From Hyphomicrobium_B sp001006785 (lineage in GTDB: Bacteria > Pseudomonadota > Alphaproteobacteria > Rhizobiales > Hyphomicrobiaceae): a DNA stretch of 64,000 bases. The DNA lies in assembly GCF_001006785.1 (NCBI RefSeq), contig NZ_CDHO01000003.1:124001-188000 (forward strand), in the 5' to 3' direction. Both the position numbers and the translations under genes were made by a program. Of this stretch, positions 8,617 through 17,427 are shown piece after piece. The notes under the pieces are model-generated. The model was not told the DNA's origin and did no database searches. It worked only from the letters and a program-made list of their open reading frames with translations. The first letter of the stretch is position 1; every line of letters begins with the position of its first letter.

Positions 8617-9741
8617 TTATTCCGCAGCGACGCGAAAGGATCGCGAGCCGTCGAGACTATCGAAACCGAGTGAGGCGGCGACAGCGGGATGCGTGATCCG
8701 CCCTGCCTTGACGTTGAGACCGGCGGCGAGATGCGGATCGCGATCGAACGCCGCAAGACCTTTGTCGGCGAGCTTGATCACGAACGGCAGCGTCGCGTTG
8801 TTCAGTGCCTGCGCTGACGTCACCGGGACAGCGCCCGGCATGTTTGCCACGCAGTAATGAATGATGCCATCGACCTCAAACGTCGGATGCGCATGCGTCG
8901 TCGGATGCGAGGTCTCGAAGCAGCCGCCCTGATCGATCGAGACGTCGACCAGAACCGCGCCTGTCTTCATATCCTTGAGCATCTCGCGCTTGACGAGTTT
9001 CGGCGCGCTGGCGCCCGCAACGAGCACCGCGCCGACGACGACGTCGGCACTCAGAATTTCGCTTTCGATCGTTTCCATCGTCGCGTCGAGCGTCACGACC
9101 CGGCCTTCGAACAACTCGTCGAGCTGGCGCAAACGTGGCAGCGATTTGTCGATAACCGAAACGCTGGCGCCGAGGCCCGCCGCCATACGCGCCGCGTGCG
9201 TACCAACGACCCCGCCGCCGAGTACGACGACCTTCGCCGGTTTGACACCGGGAACGCCGCCAAGCAGAACGCCGCGTCCACCGGCCGGGCGGCGCAACGC
9301 AATCGCGGCAGCCTCGATCGACAGGCGGCCTGCAACCTCGCTCATCGGGGCGAGCAGCGGCAACCCGCCCTTGGCGTCGGTCACGGTTTCATATGCGATG
9401 GCTGACACGCCCGATTGCATCAGGCCGATCGCCTGCTGCGGGTCGGGTGCAAGATGGAGATACGTAAAGAGGATCTGGTCCGGCCGAAGCCGCTTCCACT
9501 CGGCGGGCTGCGGTTCCTTGACCTTCACGATCATGTCGGCGTCGCGAAAGACCTCTTCGGCCGTCGCCGCGATGCGCGCGCCGGCTTTGGCATACGTCGC
9601 GTCGTCGGCGAAAATTCCGGCGCCTGCCCCCGCCTGCACGATGACCTCGTGCCCGTGAGCCACCAGCTCGCGGACCGAGCCCGGCACGAGTCCGACGCGA
9701 AATTCGTCGCTTTTGATCTCAGTCGGAATGCCGATCCGCAT
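8617..9741 (-). CDS. ald: Alanine dehydrogenase
   Basis: The 374-residue NAD-dependent enzyme interconverts L-alanine and pyruvate plus ammonia. The N-terminus MRIGIPTEIKSDEFRVGLVP carries the substrate-binding Arg15, followed by Lys75 in VKVKEPQ and the catalytic His96 in TYLHLA. The Rossmann motif VVLGGGVVGTHAARMA is intact, and the C-terminal VDVSIDQGGCFETS contains the conserved Asp. Full length for the family. The gene is transcribed away from an Lrp/AsnC regulator gene, a common arrangement in which the regulator activates ald in response to alanine. Two inverted repeats in the 141-base divergent spacer are candidate operators. Confidence 0.96.
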   Translation of the reverse strand: MRIGIPTEIKSDEFRVGLVPGSVRELVAHGHEVIVQAGAGAGIFADDATYAKAGARIAATAEEVFRDADMIVKVKEPQPAEWKRLRPDQILFTYLHLAPDPQQAIGLMQSGVSAIAYETVTDAKGGLPLLAPMSEVAGRLSIEAAAIALRRPAGGRGVLLGGVPGVKPAKVVVLGGGVVGTHAARMAAGLGASVSVIDKSLPRLRQLDELFEGRVVTLDATMETIESEILSADVVVGAVLVAGASAPKLVKREMLKDMKTGAVLVDVSIDQGGCFETSHPTTHAHPTFEVDGIIHYCVANMPGAVPVTSAQALNNATLPFVIKLADKGLAAFDRDPHLAAGLNVKAGRITHPAVAASLGFDSLDGSRSFRVAAE

Positions 9742-9771
9742 GGCCTGCTCCCGTCGGTGCGGACGAGTTTT

Positions 9772-9788
9772 ATTCTACGGCGTAGAAT
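9772..9788. promoter_or_regulatory. Candidate Lrp/AsnC-family operator in the ald/lrp spacer
   Basis: A perfect 8-bp inverted repeat around one central base (ATTCTACG-G-CGTAGAAT) lies 31 bases from the ald start. Its size and AT-flanked symmetry fit the roughly 15-bp sites bound by Lrp-family dimers. The link to the adjacent regulator is inferred from position. Confidence 0.6.
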
Positions 9789-9810
9789 GCCACGGGTTGG
9801 GCGCCATTAC

Positions 9811-9830
9811 CCAGCAATTTCGCTTGCTGG
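9811..9830. promoter_or_regulatory. Second inverted repeat in the ald/lrp spacer
   Basis: Seven-base perfect arms (CCAGCAA / TTGCTGG) are separated by six bases, with centres about 40 bases from those of the first repeat. This is close to four helical turns, so an octameric Lrp-like protein could bind both. It could instead form a small hairpin in the regulator's leader. Confidence 0.45.
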
Positions 9831-9882
9831 CGTTAATTTCAGCGCAGATATTATGCGTTCAACTTGGAACTGACGCAGAAAA

Positions 9883-10362
9883 ATGTCGCCTCACAGCCTC
9901 GACGCCTTGGATCGCGCTATTCTGACGGCCCTCCTCGCGGATGGGCGTCAGTCCCAGGTCGAGCTTGCCGAGCACGTGCCGCTGTCCTCGACCGCCATTG
10001 CACGTCGCATCCGTACCCTCGAAGAGCGAGGCGTCATCAGCGGCTATCAGGCTCAGATCAGTCGCGCGGCACTTGGGTTGACGATGATGGCGATCGTTCA
10101 GGTCAGCCTGAAAAGCCAGAACGAGGAACTGCTGGCAGCCTTCGAGAAAGCCGCTGCCGCCGCGCCATCGATCATCTCATGCCACATGATGTCAGGCGAG
10201 GACGACTACATCATCGTGGTCCTCGCCCGCGACCTCGCAGACTTCGAGCGCATCCATAAAGAACAGCTCTCGCGGCTGCCCGGGGTAGCGCGGCTGAGGT
10301 CGAGCTTCGTCCTGCGCGAGGTCGTCAGCCGGCCCCTGCCGCTCTCAAGCCTCGAACGCTAA
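9883..10362 (+). CDS. Lrp/AsnC-family transcriptional regulator, probable ald activator
   Basis: The 159-residue protein has an N-terminal helix-turn-helix (LDALDRAILTALLADGR then PLSSTAIARRIRTLEERG, residues about 5-50) and a C-terminal ligand-binding RAM/AsnC domain (about 70-145). These are the standard proportions of feast/famine regulators. It is divergent from ald with 141 bases between them, which suggests that it senses alanine or a related amino acid and controls ald (AldR-like). It ends 7 bases from the converging L,D-transpeptidase stop. Which amino acid it binds cannot be read from sequence. Confidence 0.92.
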   Translation: MSPHSLDALDRAILTALLADGRQSQVELAEHVPLSSTAIARRIRTLEERGVISGYQAQISRAALGLTMMAIVQVSLKSQNEELLAAFEKAAAAAPSIISCHMMSGEDDYIIVVLARDLADFERIHKEQLSRLPGVARLRSSFVLREVVSRPLPLSSLER

Positions 10363-10369
10363 TCAAGCC

Positions 10370-11728
10370 TCACGGCGCCAGCGCCGCGGCCGCCGTTGCC
10401 GGAGGCGCATCGTCGTTGTCGCGCTGATATGCGGTCTGCAACGCCGCTCCGTCACGCCCGTAAATATCCGGACGGAATTCGACGCGCCCGTTCGACGGTT
10501 CCGCCCACGCCGTGAAATAGGCGAAGTAGACCGGGATCGGATGCAGCAGCTTCAGTTCCATCGGCTGACCGGCCGCAAGGGTGTCGCGCACGCGACCGGG
10601 CTGTTCCCAGCCGGGCTCGTTATGCGCGATCCAGTCGCCGAGATCGAAAACGTTCTGCACGCGAACGCATCCGGCGCTGAACGGCCGGCTCTGCTGACCG
10701 AACAGGTTCTTCATCGGCGTGTCGTGCATGTAGACGCCGAACTCGTTCGACATATCGATGCGCAAAAGGCCGAGCGCGTTCTTCTCGCCAGGGTCCTGCT
10801 TGAACTTGTAGCTCGCCACCTGCGGCGCGCTCCAATCGACCGTCGCCGGATTGAGTTCAGGACCGTTGACGCCGTTGTAAACGCGAATGCCTTCTTCCGC
10901 GAGATAGCCCGGTTCCTGCTTCAGGCGCGGCACGAGATCGAGCGTCGCGACGCTATCCGGCACGCGCCAGTAGGGGAAAAAGTTCAGCGCCTTGATCATC
11001 GCGCGCACGTCCGGCGTCTGCCGCTGCGGACGGCCGACAATGACGCGATGGCGCAACTGCACCTCGTACTTATCGACGGCTTCGAGCTGGAACGCGGGCA
11101 CGTTGACGAGGACGTAGCGATCCTCGATGCCGTGCATCAAAGCTTGCACGCGCTGCAGGTTGAGCTTCAGCTGCGCCAGACGCTCGGCCGCCGTCGTGTT
11201 GAGCACCGGATAGACCGACTGCTCGATGCGTCCCGTGATGCGGATGCCGTGCCGGCGCTGAAAGCGCTTCACGCCCTCTTCCAGCTCGGAATCGAACGTC
11301 TCTGAGTCGTAATAGGAGCCCTTCGCCGGCATATCTCCCGAGATGCGAAGACGCTTCCGCAGGATGGGCACACGCGGATCGTCGTCGCCCGACCGCATCA
11401 TGCGGCCGGTTGGAACGACCGGCCAGCCGCCACTGTCGACGATGCTCTGATAGCGCTCGATCGCAGCCGACATCGCATTGATCATCGCGTCGCTTCGCCA
11501 GGGCGTCGAATCCGGCCTGAGATCCTGAAGCGGCTCTTTCTTGCGTTCCGGGGACGGCTCCGCGCTGCCGCCGGACAGCGATCCCTGGATTTGATCCCAG
11601 AGCGTCATTTGCGCCTGGCTCGGCACCACGAACTGCGGGCAGATTTGAACGAAGGCAAAGATCGCACTTGTAACGGCGCCTCTCAGGAATGTTTCCCGAA
11701 ACCGCGCTGTCGAAAGGAAAACCTTCAT
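10370..11728 (-). CDS. L,D-transpeptidase (YkuD/YcbB-type), periplasmic
   Basis: The 452-residue protein begins with a signal-type segment (residues about 5-40, ending near the SQAQM cleavage region). A peptidoglycan-binding-like repeat follows (KRFQRRHGIRITGRIE, around 180), then a C-terminal YkuD catalytic domain. The active site MHDTPMKNLF...SAGCVRV carries the catalytic Cys at about residue 354, with the conserved His, Ser, Gly and Arg. Such enzymes form 3-3 cross-links in peptidoglycan or attach proteins to it. The in-frame ORF extends upstream to 11950, but I chose the ATG at 11728 because it is directly followed by the signal sequence and preceded by AAGAGGA. A paralogue with its own regulator lies at 24424-25758. 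Confidence 0.9.
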   Translation of the reverse strand: MKVFLSTARFRETFLRGAVTSAIFAFVQICPQFVVPSQAQMTLWDQIQGSLSGGSAEPSPERKKEPLQDLRPDSTPWRSDAMINAMSAAIERYQSIVDSGGWPVVPTGRMMRSGDDDPRVPILRKRLRISGDMPAKGSYYDSETFDSELEEGVKRFQRRHGIRITGRIEQSVYPVLNTTAAERLAQLKLNLQRVQALMHGIEDRYVLVNVPAFQLEAVDKYEVQLRHRVIVGRPQRQTPDVRAMIKALNFFPYWRVPDSVATLDLVPRLKQEPGYLAEEGIRVYNGVNGPELNPATVDWSAPQVASYKFKQDPGEKNALGLLRIDMSNEFGVYMHDTPMKNLFGQQSRPFSAGCVRVQNVFDLGDWIAHNEPGWEQPGRVRDTLAAGQPMELKLLHPIPVYFAYFTAWAEPSNGRVEFRPDIYGRDGAALQTAYQRDNDDAPPATAAAALAP

Positions 11729-11964
11729 TCCTCTTGCCCCGCCTTCCTGTAATTCGCCGCTGATAGAACAACGATTTGCGGGCAGCAATCCTTTGCCCGG
11801 CTTGGCGGCCGTTGATGCCGCGTGCCATTTCGGCCACTTTGTGACAATGGCATGAGCCATATGGCCAAAGCGTGACGCTTTACCAAGCCCTGCACATTGC
11901 CGCTCTACAAAGAAATGCAGAGCTGTGTTGCAATCTCGCCGTCGGCACAAACCCGGAAATCGAG

Positions 11965-12990
11965 CTAACGCGAGAAATGGTCATAACCTGGGCGGCGGAG
12001 TGCGATCGGCGCGCCGGACGGATCGAGCACAACGGTTGTGATCTTCGATTCCAGGACGCCGATGTCGTGAACACGGATGCCCGATTCTGCGGCACTCGCG
12101 ACGAACTTCTCGCTGTTTTCCGGAGCGACCGCGATGAGAAGTTCGTAATCGTCGCCACCGGCAAGGATGCCGTCGCGCACGTTCGGATTCTCGTCGAGCG
12201 CCGCACGCGCGGGCGGCGACAGCGGAATATCATCGAATTTCAGCGCCATCCCGAGCGAAGCGCCCGCTAGCCGGCCCAAATCCTTCATCAGTCCGTCCGA
12301 AATATCGAGCGCCGCCCGCGCATGTGAGCGAACGGCTCCCGCAAGCGCCAGACGCGGCTTCGGCCGCAAATAGCGATCGAGCAGAAGCGCGCGATCGTCA
12401 TCCTTCAGCGTGCTGAACAGCGAGGGATCACGCCGCAGCGCCAGACCCAGCGCGGCGTCGCCGATCGTGCCCGAGACGAAGACGTGGTCGCCCGCCTTGG
12501 CCCCGTGCCGCGGAACGAAAGCGCCCGTCGCGACCGAGCCGATGATCGTTATGCCGATCGAAAGCGGGCCGGGCGTCATGTCCGTGTCGCCACCGATCAG
12601 CTTGCAGCCGAATTGGGACTGCGCCGCACGCAGACCATCCGCGAACGCCGCGATCCAGTCCCGTTCCGGCGCTTCCGGCAGCGCCAACGTGAGAAGGTAC
12701 GCGACCGGCGCCGCGCCCTTGGCCGCCATGTCGGAAGCGTTGCAGGCCAGCGCCTTCCACGCGATGTCGGCAGGCCGGTCGTCGGGAAAAAAATGTACGC
12801 CCGCGATGATCGGGTCGCTGCTGAACACAAGATCAGCCCCCGAAGGAGGCCGCAGAAACGCCGCGTCGTCCGTCAGCCCGAAAGCTCCCGCCATGCCTTC
12901 GGCAAGCGGTGCGAGGTAAGTCTGGATCAACTCGGTTTCGTTGCCGACCCGGGAGTCGCTGTTGTCTCGTTCGAAGGACTTGCCCGACAT
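11965..12990 (-). CDS. thiL: Thiamine-monophosphate kinase
   Basis: The 341-residue ATP-dependent kinase makes thiamine pyrophosphate from thiamine monophosphate. It belongs to the PurM/ThiL fold: an N-terminal DAAFLRPPSGADLVFSSDPI segment with metal-binding aspartates, then IGGDTDMTPGPLSIGITIIG, and a C-terminal GGDDYELLIAV typical of ThiL. I chose the ATG at 12990 (MSGKSFERDN), because the open frame further upstream overlaps nusB. It is the last gene of the glyA-nrdR-rib-nusB run. The rib-nusB-thiL order is common in alphaproteobacteria and gives no sign of special regulation. Confidence 0.93.
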   Translation of the reverse strand: MSGKSFERDNSDSRVGNETELIQTYLAPLAEGMAGAFGLTDDAAFLRPPSGADLVFSSDPIIAGVHFFPDDRPADIAWKALACNASDMAAKGAAPVAYLLTLALPEAPERDWIAAFADGLRAAQSQFGCKLIGGDTDMTPGPLSIGITIIGSVATGAFVPRHGAKAGDHVFVSGTIGDAALGLALRRDPSLFSTLKDDDRALLLDRYLRPKPRLALAGAVRSHARAALDISDGLMKDLGRLAGASLGMALKFDDIPLSPPARAALDENPNVRDGILAGGDDYELLIAVAPENSEKFVASAAESGIRVHDIGVLESKITTVVLDPSGAPIALRRPGYDHFSR

Positions 12991-13006
12991 ATTCGGAGCC
13001 TCGAAG

Positions 13007-13519
13007 CTAGGCTCCGCCCTGCGAAGGCGTAACCGGCTTCTTTTCGAATTCGCTGGTACGGAGCCGCCGCGCGAGCTTGTCGAGAACGCCGTTGACGACG
13101 CGCGGCTCTTCCTCGTCGAAGAACACGCGAGCGACGTTGACATACTCGCTGATCGCGACACGTGCCGGAACGTCGTACCGATCGACAAGTTCAGCAACGC
13201 CGCCGCGCAGGATCGCCCGCAGAATCGAGTCGACGCGCACCAGCCGCCAGCCGACAGCCAGCTGCTCGTCGATCATCGGATCGATCTCGCGCTGACGGCG
13301 AACCACCGCACGCAGGATGTCGGCAAAAAACACTCGGTCGGCGCCCGCAAGCATTTCATCGCGGTTGTCGCCCGACAGACGCTCATTCAGGAACTCGGCG
13401 ATGACGTCGTTGAGGTCGGTCCCCGCCATATCCATCTGATAGAGCGCTTGCACGGCCGCGATGCGCGCCGCGGTGCGCGCGGTAATCTCGCTGGGCTTCG
13501 GCTTATCCTCCGCCATCAT
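13007..13519 (-). CDS. nusB: Transcription antitermination factor NusB
   Basis: The 170-residue RNA-binding protein works with NusE (S10) in antitermination of rRNA transcription. The N-terminus ARTAARIAAVQALYQMDMAG is the classic NusB first helix, and the all-helical C-terminus SEYVNVARVFFDEEEPRVVNGVLDK matches the conserved end. The start could be the ATG at 13519, which overlaps the ribH stop as ATGA, or the adjacent ATG at 13516. The coupling favours 13519. The stop lies 16 bases before the thiL start. Confidence 0.95.
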   Translation of the reverse strand: MMAEDKPKPSEITARTAARIAAVQALYQMDMAGTDLNDVIAEFLNERLSGDNRDEMLAGADRVFFADILRAVVRRQREIDPMIDEQLAVGWRLVRVDSILRAILRGGVAELVDRYDVPARVAISEYVNVARVFFDEEEPRVVNGVLDKLARRLRTSEFEKKPVTPSQGGA

Positions 13520-14019
13520 GCGGACGCTCCCCAGAAGGCGCGCTTCGTCTCGATCAAACGGGCGCATGCGCGCACGGCGTCGCCGCCCTTGCCGTTGACG
13601 CCGCCTTCGGCGCGCGCAATCGCCTGCTCGCGCGTGTCGACAGTGAGGATTGCGTTGCCGACTGGCACTTCGTTGCGCACCGCGATTTCCATCAGCCAGT
13701 GATTGGCGTTGTTGCAAACGATATCGTAGTGACCGGTCTCGCCCCGGATGACACAGCCGAGTGCAACTGCACCGTCGAACGTCTTGCGACCGGCTTCGCG
13801 CGCGGCAGCTGCAGCCGCCAGAACCTGCGGTATCTCCAGCGCGCCGGGAACGGCGATACGCTCATACGTCATGCCGCGGCGCTCGCATTCGGCGAGCGCT
13901 CCCTCCGCGAGAAGACCGGAAATATCATCATAATACGGCGCCTCGATAATGAGGATATGCGCGCGAAGGTGTGGCGCACTCTTGTCATCGGTAGGTGCGC
14001 TCGGAGATTTCTGGACCAT
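13516..14019 (-). CDS. ribH: 6,7-dimethyl-8-ribityllumazine synthase
   Basis: The 167-residue enzyme condenses 3,4-dihydroxy-2-butanone 4-phosphate with the ribitylaminopyrimidine, the penultimate step of riboflavin synthesis. The motifs VPGALEIPQVL, GAVALGCVIRGETGHYD (substrate/phosphate binding) and VPVGNAILTVDTREQA are all present, and the catalytic His sits in the GETGH segment. The start was chosen at the ATG at 14019, seven bases after the ribBX stop. The upstream in-frame extension overlaps ribBX. Confidence 0.95.
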   Translation of the reverse strand: MVQKSPSAPTDDKSAPHLRAHILIIEAPYYDDISGLLAEGALAECERRGMTYERIAVPGALEIPQVLAAAAAAREAGRKTFDGAVALGCVIRGETGHYDIVCNNANHWLMEIAVRNEVPVGNAILTVDTREQAIARAEGGVNGKGGDAVRACARLIETKRAFWGASA

Positions 14020-14026
14020 GTCAGTG

Positions 14027-15175
14027 CTACTCGATTTTGCGTGTGCCGGTGACGTGCAGGCCGAAGGCCTCAAGGCCGACGTAAACGTGCTGCGGCGAAG
14101 ATGACAGCAGCACCATGTCCTTGACGCCAAGGTCGGACAGGATTTGCGAGCCGATGCCGATTTCGACCTGCCGTCGCTCCTTGTTCAGCTCGCGCCCGGA
14201 GCCCGGATCCTGACGTGCCGAAACCCAATCCGTCATGGACCTCGGCCGCAGATCTCGAATGAGAACGATGACGCCACGCCCCTCGGCTTCGACAGCGCGC
14301 ATCGCCTGGTCGATGACCGAACCCGCTTCGCTGCCGTCAACGCCGAGCACGTCGCTCATCATGTTGACGGCGTGCACGCGAACCAGCACCGGTCCGCCCT
14401 TGGAGATATTGCCCTTGACCAGCGCCAGATGTTCAGCCGGTTCCGACGTCGTCTCATAGACGTAAAGATCAAAGGCACCGGCGACGGCCGTTTCGATCTC
14501 GGTCTTGGCGACCCGCTTGACGATACGATCGTTGCGGAGGCGATAAGCGATCAGATCCTCGATCGCCCCGATTTTCAAACCGTGCACTTTGGCGAAGTTC
14601 GCGAGATCGTCCATGCGCGCCATCGTGCCGTTGTCGTTCATGATCTCGCAGATGACGGCTGCCGGATAAAGCCCCGCGAGCTTCGCAAGATCGATCGACG
14701 CTTCCGTATGACCTGCGCGAACAAGCACGCCGCCTTCGCGCGCGATCAGCGGAAAGACGTGGCCGGGCGAAACGATATCGCCCGCGCCCTTCGTGGTATC
14801 GATTGCCGTCGCGATTGTGCGCGCGCGATCGAACGCCGAGATGCCTGTGGAAATACCTTCGCGCGCTTCGATCGATTGCGTGAACGCGGTGCGATTGCGC
14901 GAGCCGTTCGAACGCACCATGAAATCGAGATGCAGTTCCTGCGCGCGCGCTTGCGTCAGCGTCAGGCAGACAAGTCCGCGGCCATGCTTCGCCATGAAGT
15001 TGACCGCATCCGGCGTCGCCATCTGCGCCGGGATGACGAGGTCGCCCTCGTTCTCGCGGTCTTCCGCGTCTACCAGGATGACCATGCGGCCGTTCTGCAT
15101 GTCCTCGACGATCTCTTCAATCGGCGACAGCACGCTGCCGGTCTGGGTCGGCTGCAGATATGTCGATGCGGACAT
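14027..15175 (-). CDS. ribBX: 3,4-dihydroxy-2-butanone 4-phosphate synthase with degenerate GTP cyclohydrolase II domain (RibBX type)
   Basis: This is a two-domain, 382-residue protein. The N-terminal RibB half (about 20-210) looks fully active, with the EDRENEGDL metal/substrate loop, GISAFDRARTIATAID and AGHTEASIDLAKLAGL. The C-terminal half has the RibA fold outline but lacks the signature: where GTP cyclohydrolase II has the zinc cysteines, this protein reads RVHAVNMMSDVLGVDG, and there is no cysteine after about residue 195. It therefore should not cleave GTP, matching the RibBX class described in other proteobacteria. An active ribA must be elsewhere in the genome. The start overlaps the ribE stop by one base (TAATG). 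Confidence 0.88.
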   Translation of the reverse strand: MSASTYLQPTQTGSVLSPIEEIVEDMQNGRMVILVDAEDRENEGDLVIPAQMATPDAVNFMAKHGRGLVCLTLTQARAQELHLDFMVRSNGSRNRTAFTQSIEAREGISTGISAFDRARTIATAIDTTKGAGDIVSPGHVFPLIAREGGVLVRAGHTEASIDLAKLAGLYPAAVICEIMNDNGTMARMDDLANFAKVHGLKIGAIEDLIAYRLRNDRIVKRVAKTEIETAVAGAFDLYVYETTSEPAEHLALVKGNISKGGPVLVRVHAVNMMSDVLGVDGSEAGSVIDQAMRAVEAEGRGVIVLIRDLRPRSMTDWVSARQDPGSGRELNKERRQVEIGIGSQILSDLGVKDMVLLSSSPQHVYVGLEAFGLHVTGTRKIE

Positions 15176-15768
15176 TAGATACGAAACTCCATGAGACGTG
15201 CGACGTAACGGGCGAAGACATCGACTTCGAGGTTCACCAGATCGCCGGGGGTTTTGCCGCCCCATGTCGTGACCGTCAAGCTGTGCGGAATGAGATTAAC
15301 GCCGAAGCGGTTTTCCGAAACCTCATTCACGGTTAGCGACGTGCCGTCGAGGGCGACCGATCCTTTAGGTGCAATATAGCGCGATAAGTGCTCCGGCGCT
15401 TCGAAAAGAAAGCGTTTACTGGCGCCATCCTGCGTAATGCTGACGATTTTGGCGACGCCGTCCACGTGGCCGGAAACGATATGGCCGCCGAGCTCGTCGC
15501 CAGCCTTCAGCGAGCGCTCCAAATTTACCCGGCTTCCCGTGGCCCACTCCGAAAGCGTCGATTTCGCCAGCGTCTCGTTCGAAACGTCGACCGAAAATTC
15601 CGACCCCGAGGCCAGCGGCTTGATCGATGTCGCGGTCAGGCAGACGCCGTTGCAGCAGATCGAGATACCGGCGTCCTCCGGCCGGAGCGCATACGCCGTG
15701 CGCAGCGTAAACGTGCCTCCCGACTTGCCGATGACTTCACCGACATCCGTGATCAATCCGGTAAACAT
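15175..15768 (-). CDS. ribE: Riboflavin synthase, alpha subunit
   Basis: The 197-residue enzyme dismutates two lumazine molecules into riboflavin and the pyrimidine intermediate. It shows the internal duplication of the family: MFTGLITDVGEV opens the first barrel and GHIVSGHVDGVAKI the second, and SVALDGTSLTVNEV matches the conserved second-half motif. I chose the ATG at 15768 because MFTG is the invariant N-terminus; the longer frame overlaps ribD. The gene follows ribD by 23 bases. Confidence 0.95.
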   Translation of the reverse strand: MFTGLITDVGEVIGKSGGTFTLRTAYALRPEDAGISICCNGVCLTATSIKPLASGSEFSVDVSNETLAKSTLSEWATGSRVNLERSLKAGDELGGHIVSGHVDGVAKIVSITQDGASKRFLFEAPEHLSRYIAPKGSVALDGTSLTVNEVSENRFGVNLIPHSLTVTTWGGKTPGDLVNLEVDVFARYVARLMEFRI

Positions 15769-15791
15769 CGCCTCAGCGTCCTTCGTTTGCC

Positions 15792-16898
15792 TCACGCCCG
15801 GTGAAGCCGCCACATGGTATCGCCGCCCATCGTCCGCCGGTCGACGAGCGAAAGCGCCACAGGCCCGAGCTGTCGCTCGATAGCGTCCATCGCGACATCA
15901 TCGCCGGGCATTCCAGCCATGTATAGGATGACTTCGTCGACCAGCGACGCGTCCGCGAACGAGCGCCAGATTCGGGGCCCGCCCTCGACAAGAAGGCGCG
16001 TCACGCCGCGGCCGACCAGCGCTTCCATGATGGCGGGCAGCCACAGGCTTTGCCCGACGATCGGGATATCGTGAATTTCGACGCCGTGCGAGGTTAACTG
16101 CTCGCGCTTTTGCGGATCGCTGTCCGGAGCCGTCATCATCCAGGTCGGAACGCTGCTGGCGCTTCGAACGAGTTTCGCACCCGCAGGAATGTCGAGCGAG
16201 CGTGACAGAATGATACGCGCCGGCGAGCGATCGATCAGCCCCGGCAGGCGGCACGTCAATTCCGGATCGTCGTCGCGCACGGTGGCGCTGCCGACGAGAA
16301 TGGCGTCGTAATGCGCCCGAAGCAGCATGCCGTGCGCACGCGCCATTTCGGCGGTGACCCAGATCGGCGAAACACCGTTGCCGCGCGCGATCTCCCCCGC
16401 CCCGTCGAGCGCGAGCTTGACTGTCGTGAACGGCCGGCGCTCGGTGATCCGCACGATATGCCCGCGCGTAATGCGGCGGGCTTCGGCCGCGCCGACGCCC
16501 CTGACGACCTCGAGCCCGGCGTCGCGCAACTTATCGAGACCGCGTCCCGAAACCCGCGGATCGGGGTCCTCGATCGCGACGACGGCGCGTTTCAGCCCGG
16601 CCGCGACGATGGCTTCGGCACAAGGTCCCGTCCGGCCGTGATGCGAGCACGGCTCGAGCGTCACGTAAATCGTCGCGCCGCGCACGCGCTCGCCAGCCGC
16701 CGCAATCGCTTGGGTCTCGGCGTGTGGGCGGCCGCCGGGAGCCGTCACGGCGCGCGCGAGAATCTCGCCCGTCGTCTCGTCGGCGATGACCGCGCCGACC
16801 GACGGATTGGGCATCGTCGCGCCAAGGCCACGCTCGGCCATGCGCAGCGCAATGGCCATCATCTCCTCGTCGAACGCGCTGCTTTTCGGCTCGGCCAT
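15792..16898 (-). CDS. ribD: Bifunctional diaminohydroxyphosphoribosylaminopyrimidine deaminase / 5-amino-6-(5-phosphoribosylamino)uracil reductase
   Basis: The 368-residue protein carries out the second and third steps of riboflavin synthesis. The N-terminal deaminase domain (about 10-150) has the zinc motif HAE in GRPHAETQAI and PCSHHGRTGPCAEAI. The C-terminal reductase domain (about 155-365) has TVKLALDGAGEIARGNGVSPIW, VGSATVRDDDPELTCR and LLVEGGPRIW. It begins 4 bases after the nrdR stop, so nrdR and the rib genes are cotranscribed. Confidence 0.95.
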   Translation of the reverse strand: MAEPKSSAFDEEMMAIALRMAERGLGATMPNPSVGAVIADETTGEILARAVTAPGGRPHAETQAIAAAGERVRGATIYVTLEPCSHHGRTGPCAEAIVAAGLKRAVVAIEDPDPRVSGRGLDKLRDAGLEVVRGVGAAEARRITRGHIVRITERRPFTTVKLALDGAGEIARGNGVSPIWVTAEMARAHGMLLRAHYDAILVGSATVRDDDPELTCRLPGLIDRSPARIILSRSLDIPAGAKLVRSASSVPTWMMTAPDSDPQKREQLTSHGVEIHDIPIVGQSLWLPAIMEALVGRGVTRLLVEGGPRIWRSFADASLVDEVILYMAGMPGDDVAMDAIERQLGPVALSLVDRRTMGGDTMWRLHRA

Positions 16899-16902
16899 CG
16901 GC

Positions 16903-17427
16903 TCAGTGCTTCTTCTGGATTGCCGCGTCGTCGCGAACGATGCCGAAGCGCTCGCTGCTGTCGAGCGGATCGCGCGTGTCCGCCGCGAGTTCGCGAAGCA
17001 CCGCATGGAAATCGGCCGTATCGCGGAAATCGCGATAGACTGACGCGAACCGGACGTAGGCAACGGGATCGAGTTCGCGCAGCGCCGCCATGACGAGTTC
17101 CCCGATCTCGGCGGAGGTGATCTCCGTTTCGCCCGAGCTTTCAAGCTGCCGGACAAGCCCCGACACGAGGCGATCGATCCGCTCCGGTTCGATCGGACGT
17201 TTTCGCAGCGCGACGGAAATCGATTTCGAAAGTTTGTCGCGATCGAACAGCACTTTGCGCCCTGAGCGTTTGACGACCGTCAACTCGCGGAGCTGAACAC
17301 GCTCGAAGGTCGTGAATCGGGCGCCGCAATCGGAGCAGACGCGACGCCTTCTGATGGCGGCGTTCTCGTCCGACGGGCGGCTATCCTTGACCTGGCTATC
17401 CTCGCTTCCGCAAAACGGACAGCGCAT
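16903..17427 (-). CDS. nrdR: Transcriptional repressor NrdR
   Basis: The 174-residue nucleotide-sensing repressor acts on ribonucleotide reductase genes. The N-terminal zinc ribbon MRCPFCGSEDSQVKDSRP...CSDCGARFTTFE (residues 1-45) binds DNA. The ATP-cone (about 48-138, VVKRSGRKVLFDRDKL) binds ATP/dATP. Length is typical, with a slightly long tail. The ATG at 17427 has a GAGGAG ribosome site; the upstream extension lacks one. Two NrdR-box-like sites at 28268-28314, before nrdJ, give it a target within this window. It heads the rib-nusB-thiL run and follows glyA, an arrangement conserved in the class. Confidence 0.95.
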   Translation of the reverse strand: MRCPFCGSEDSQVKDSRPSDENAAIRRRRVCSDCGARFTTFERVQLRELTVVKRSGRKVLFDRDKLSKSISVALRKRPIEPERIDRLVSGLVRQLESSGETEITSAEIGELVMAALRELDPVAYVRFASVYRDFRDTADFHAVLRELAADTRDPLDSSERFGIVRDDAAIQKKH

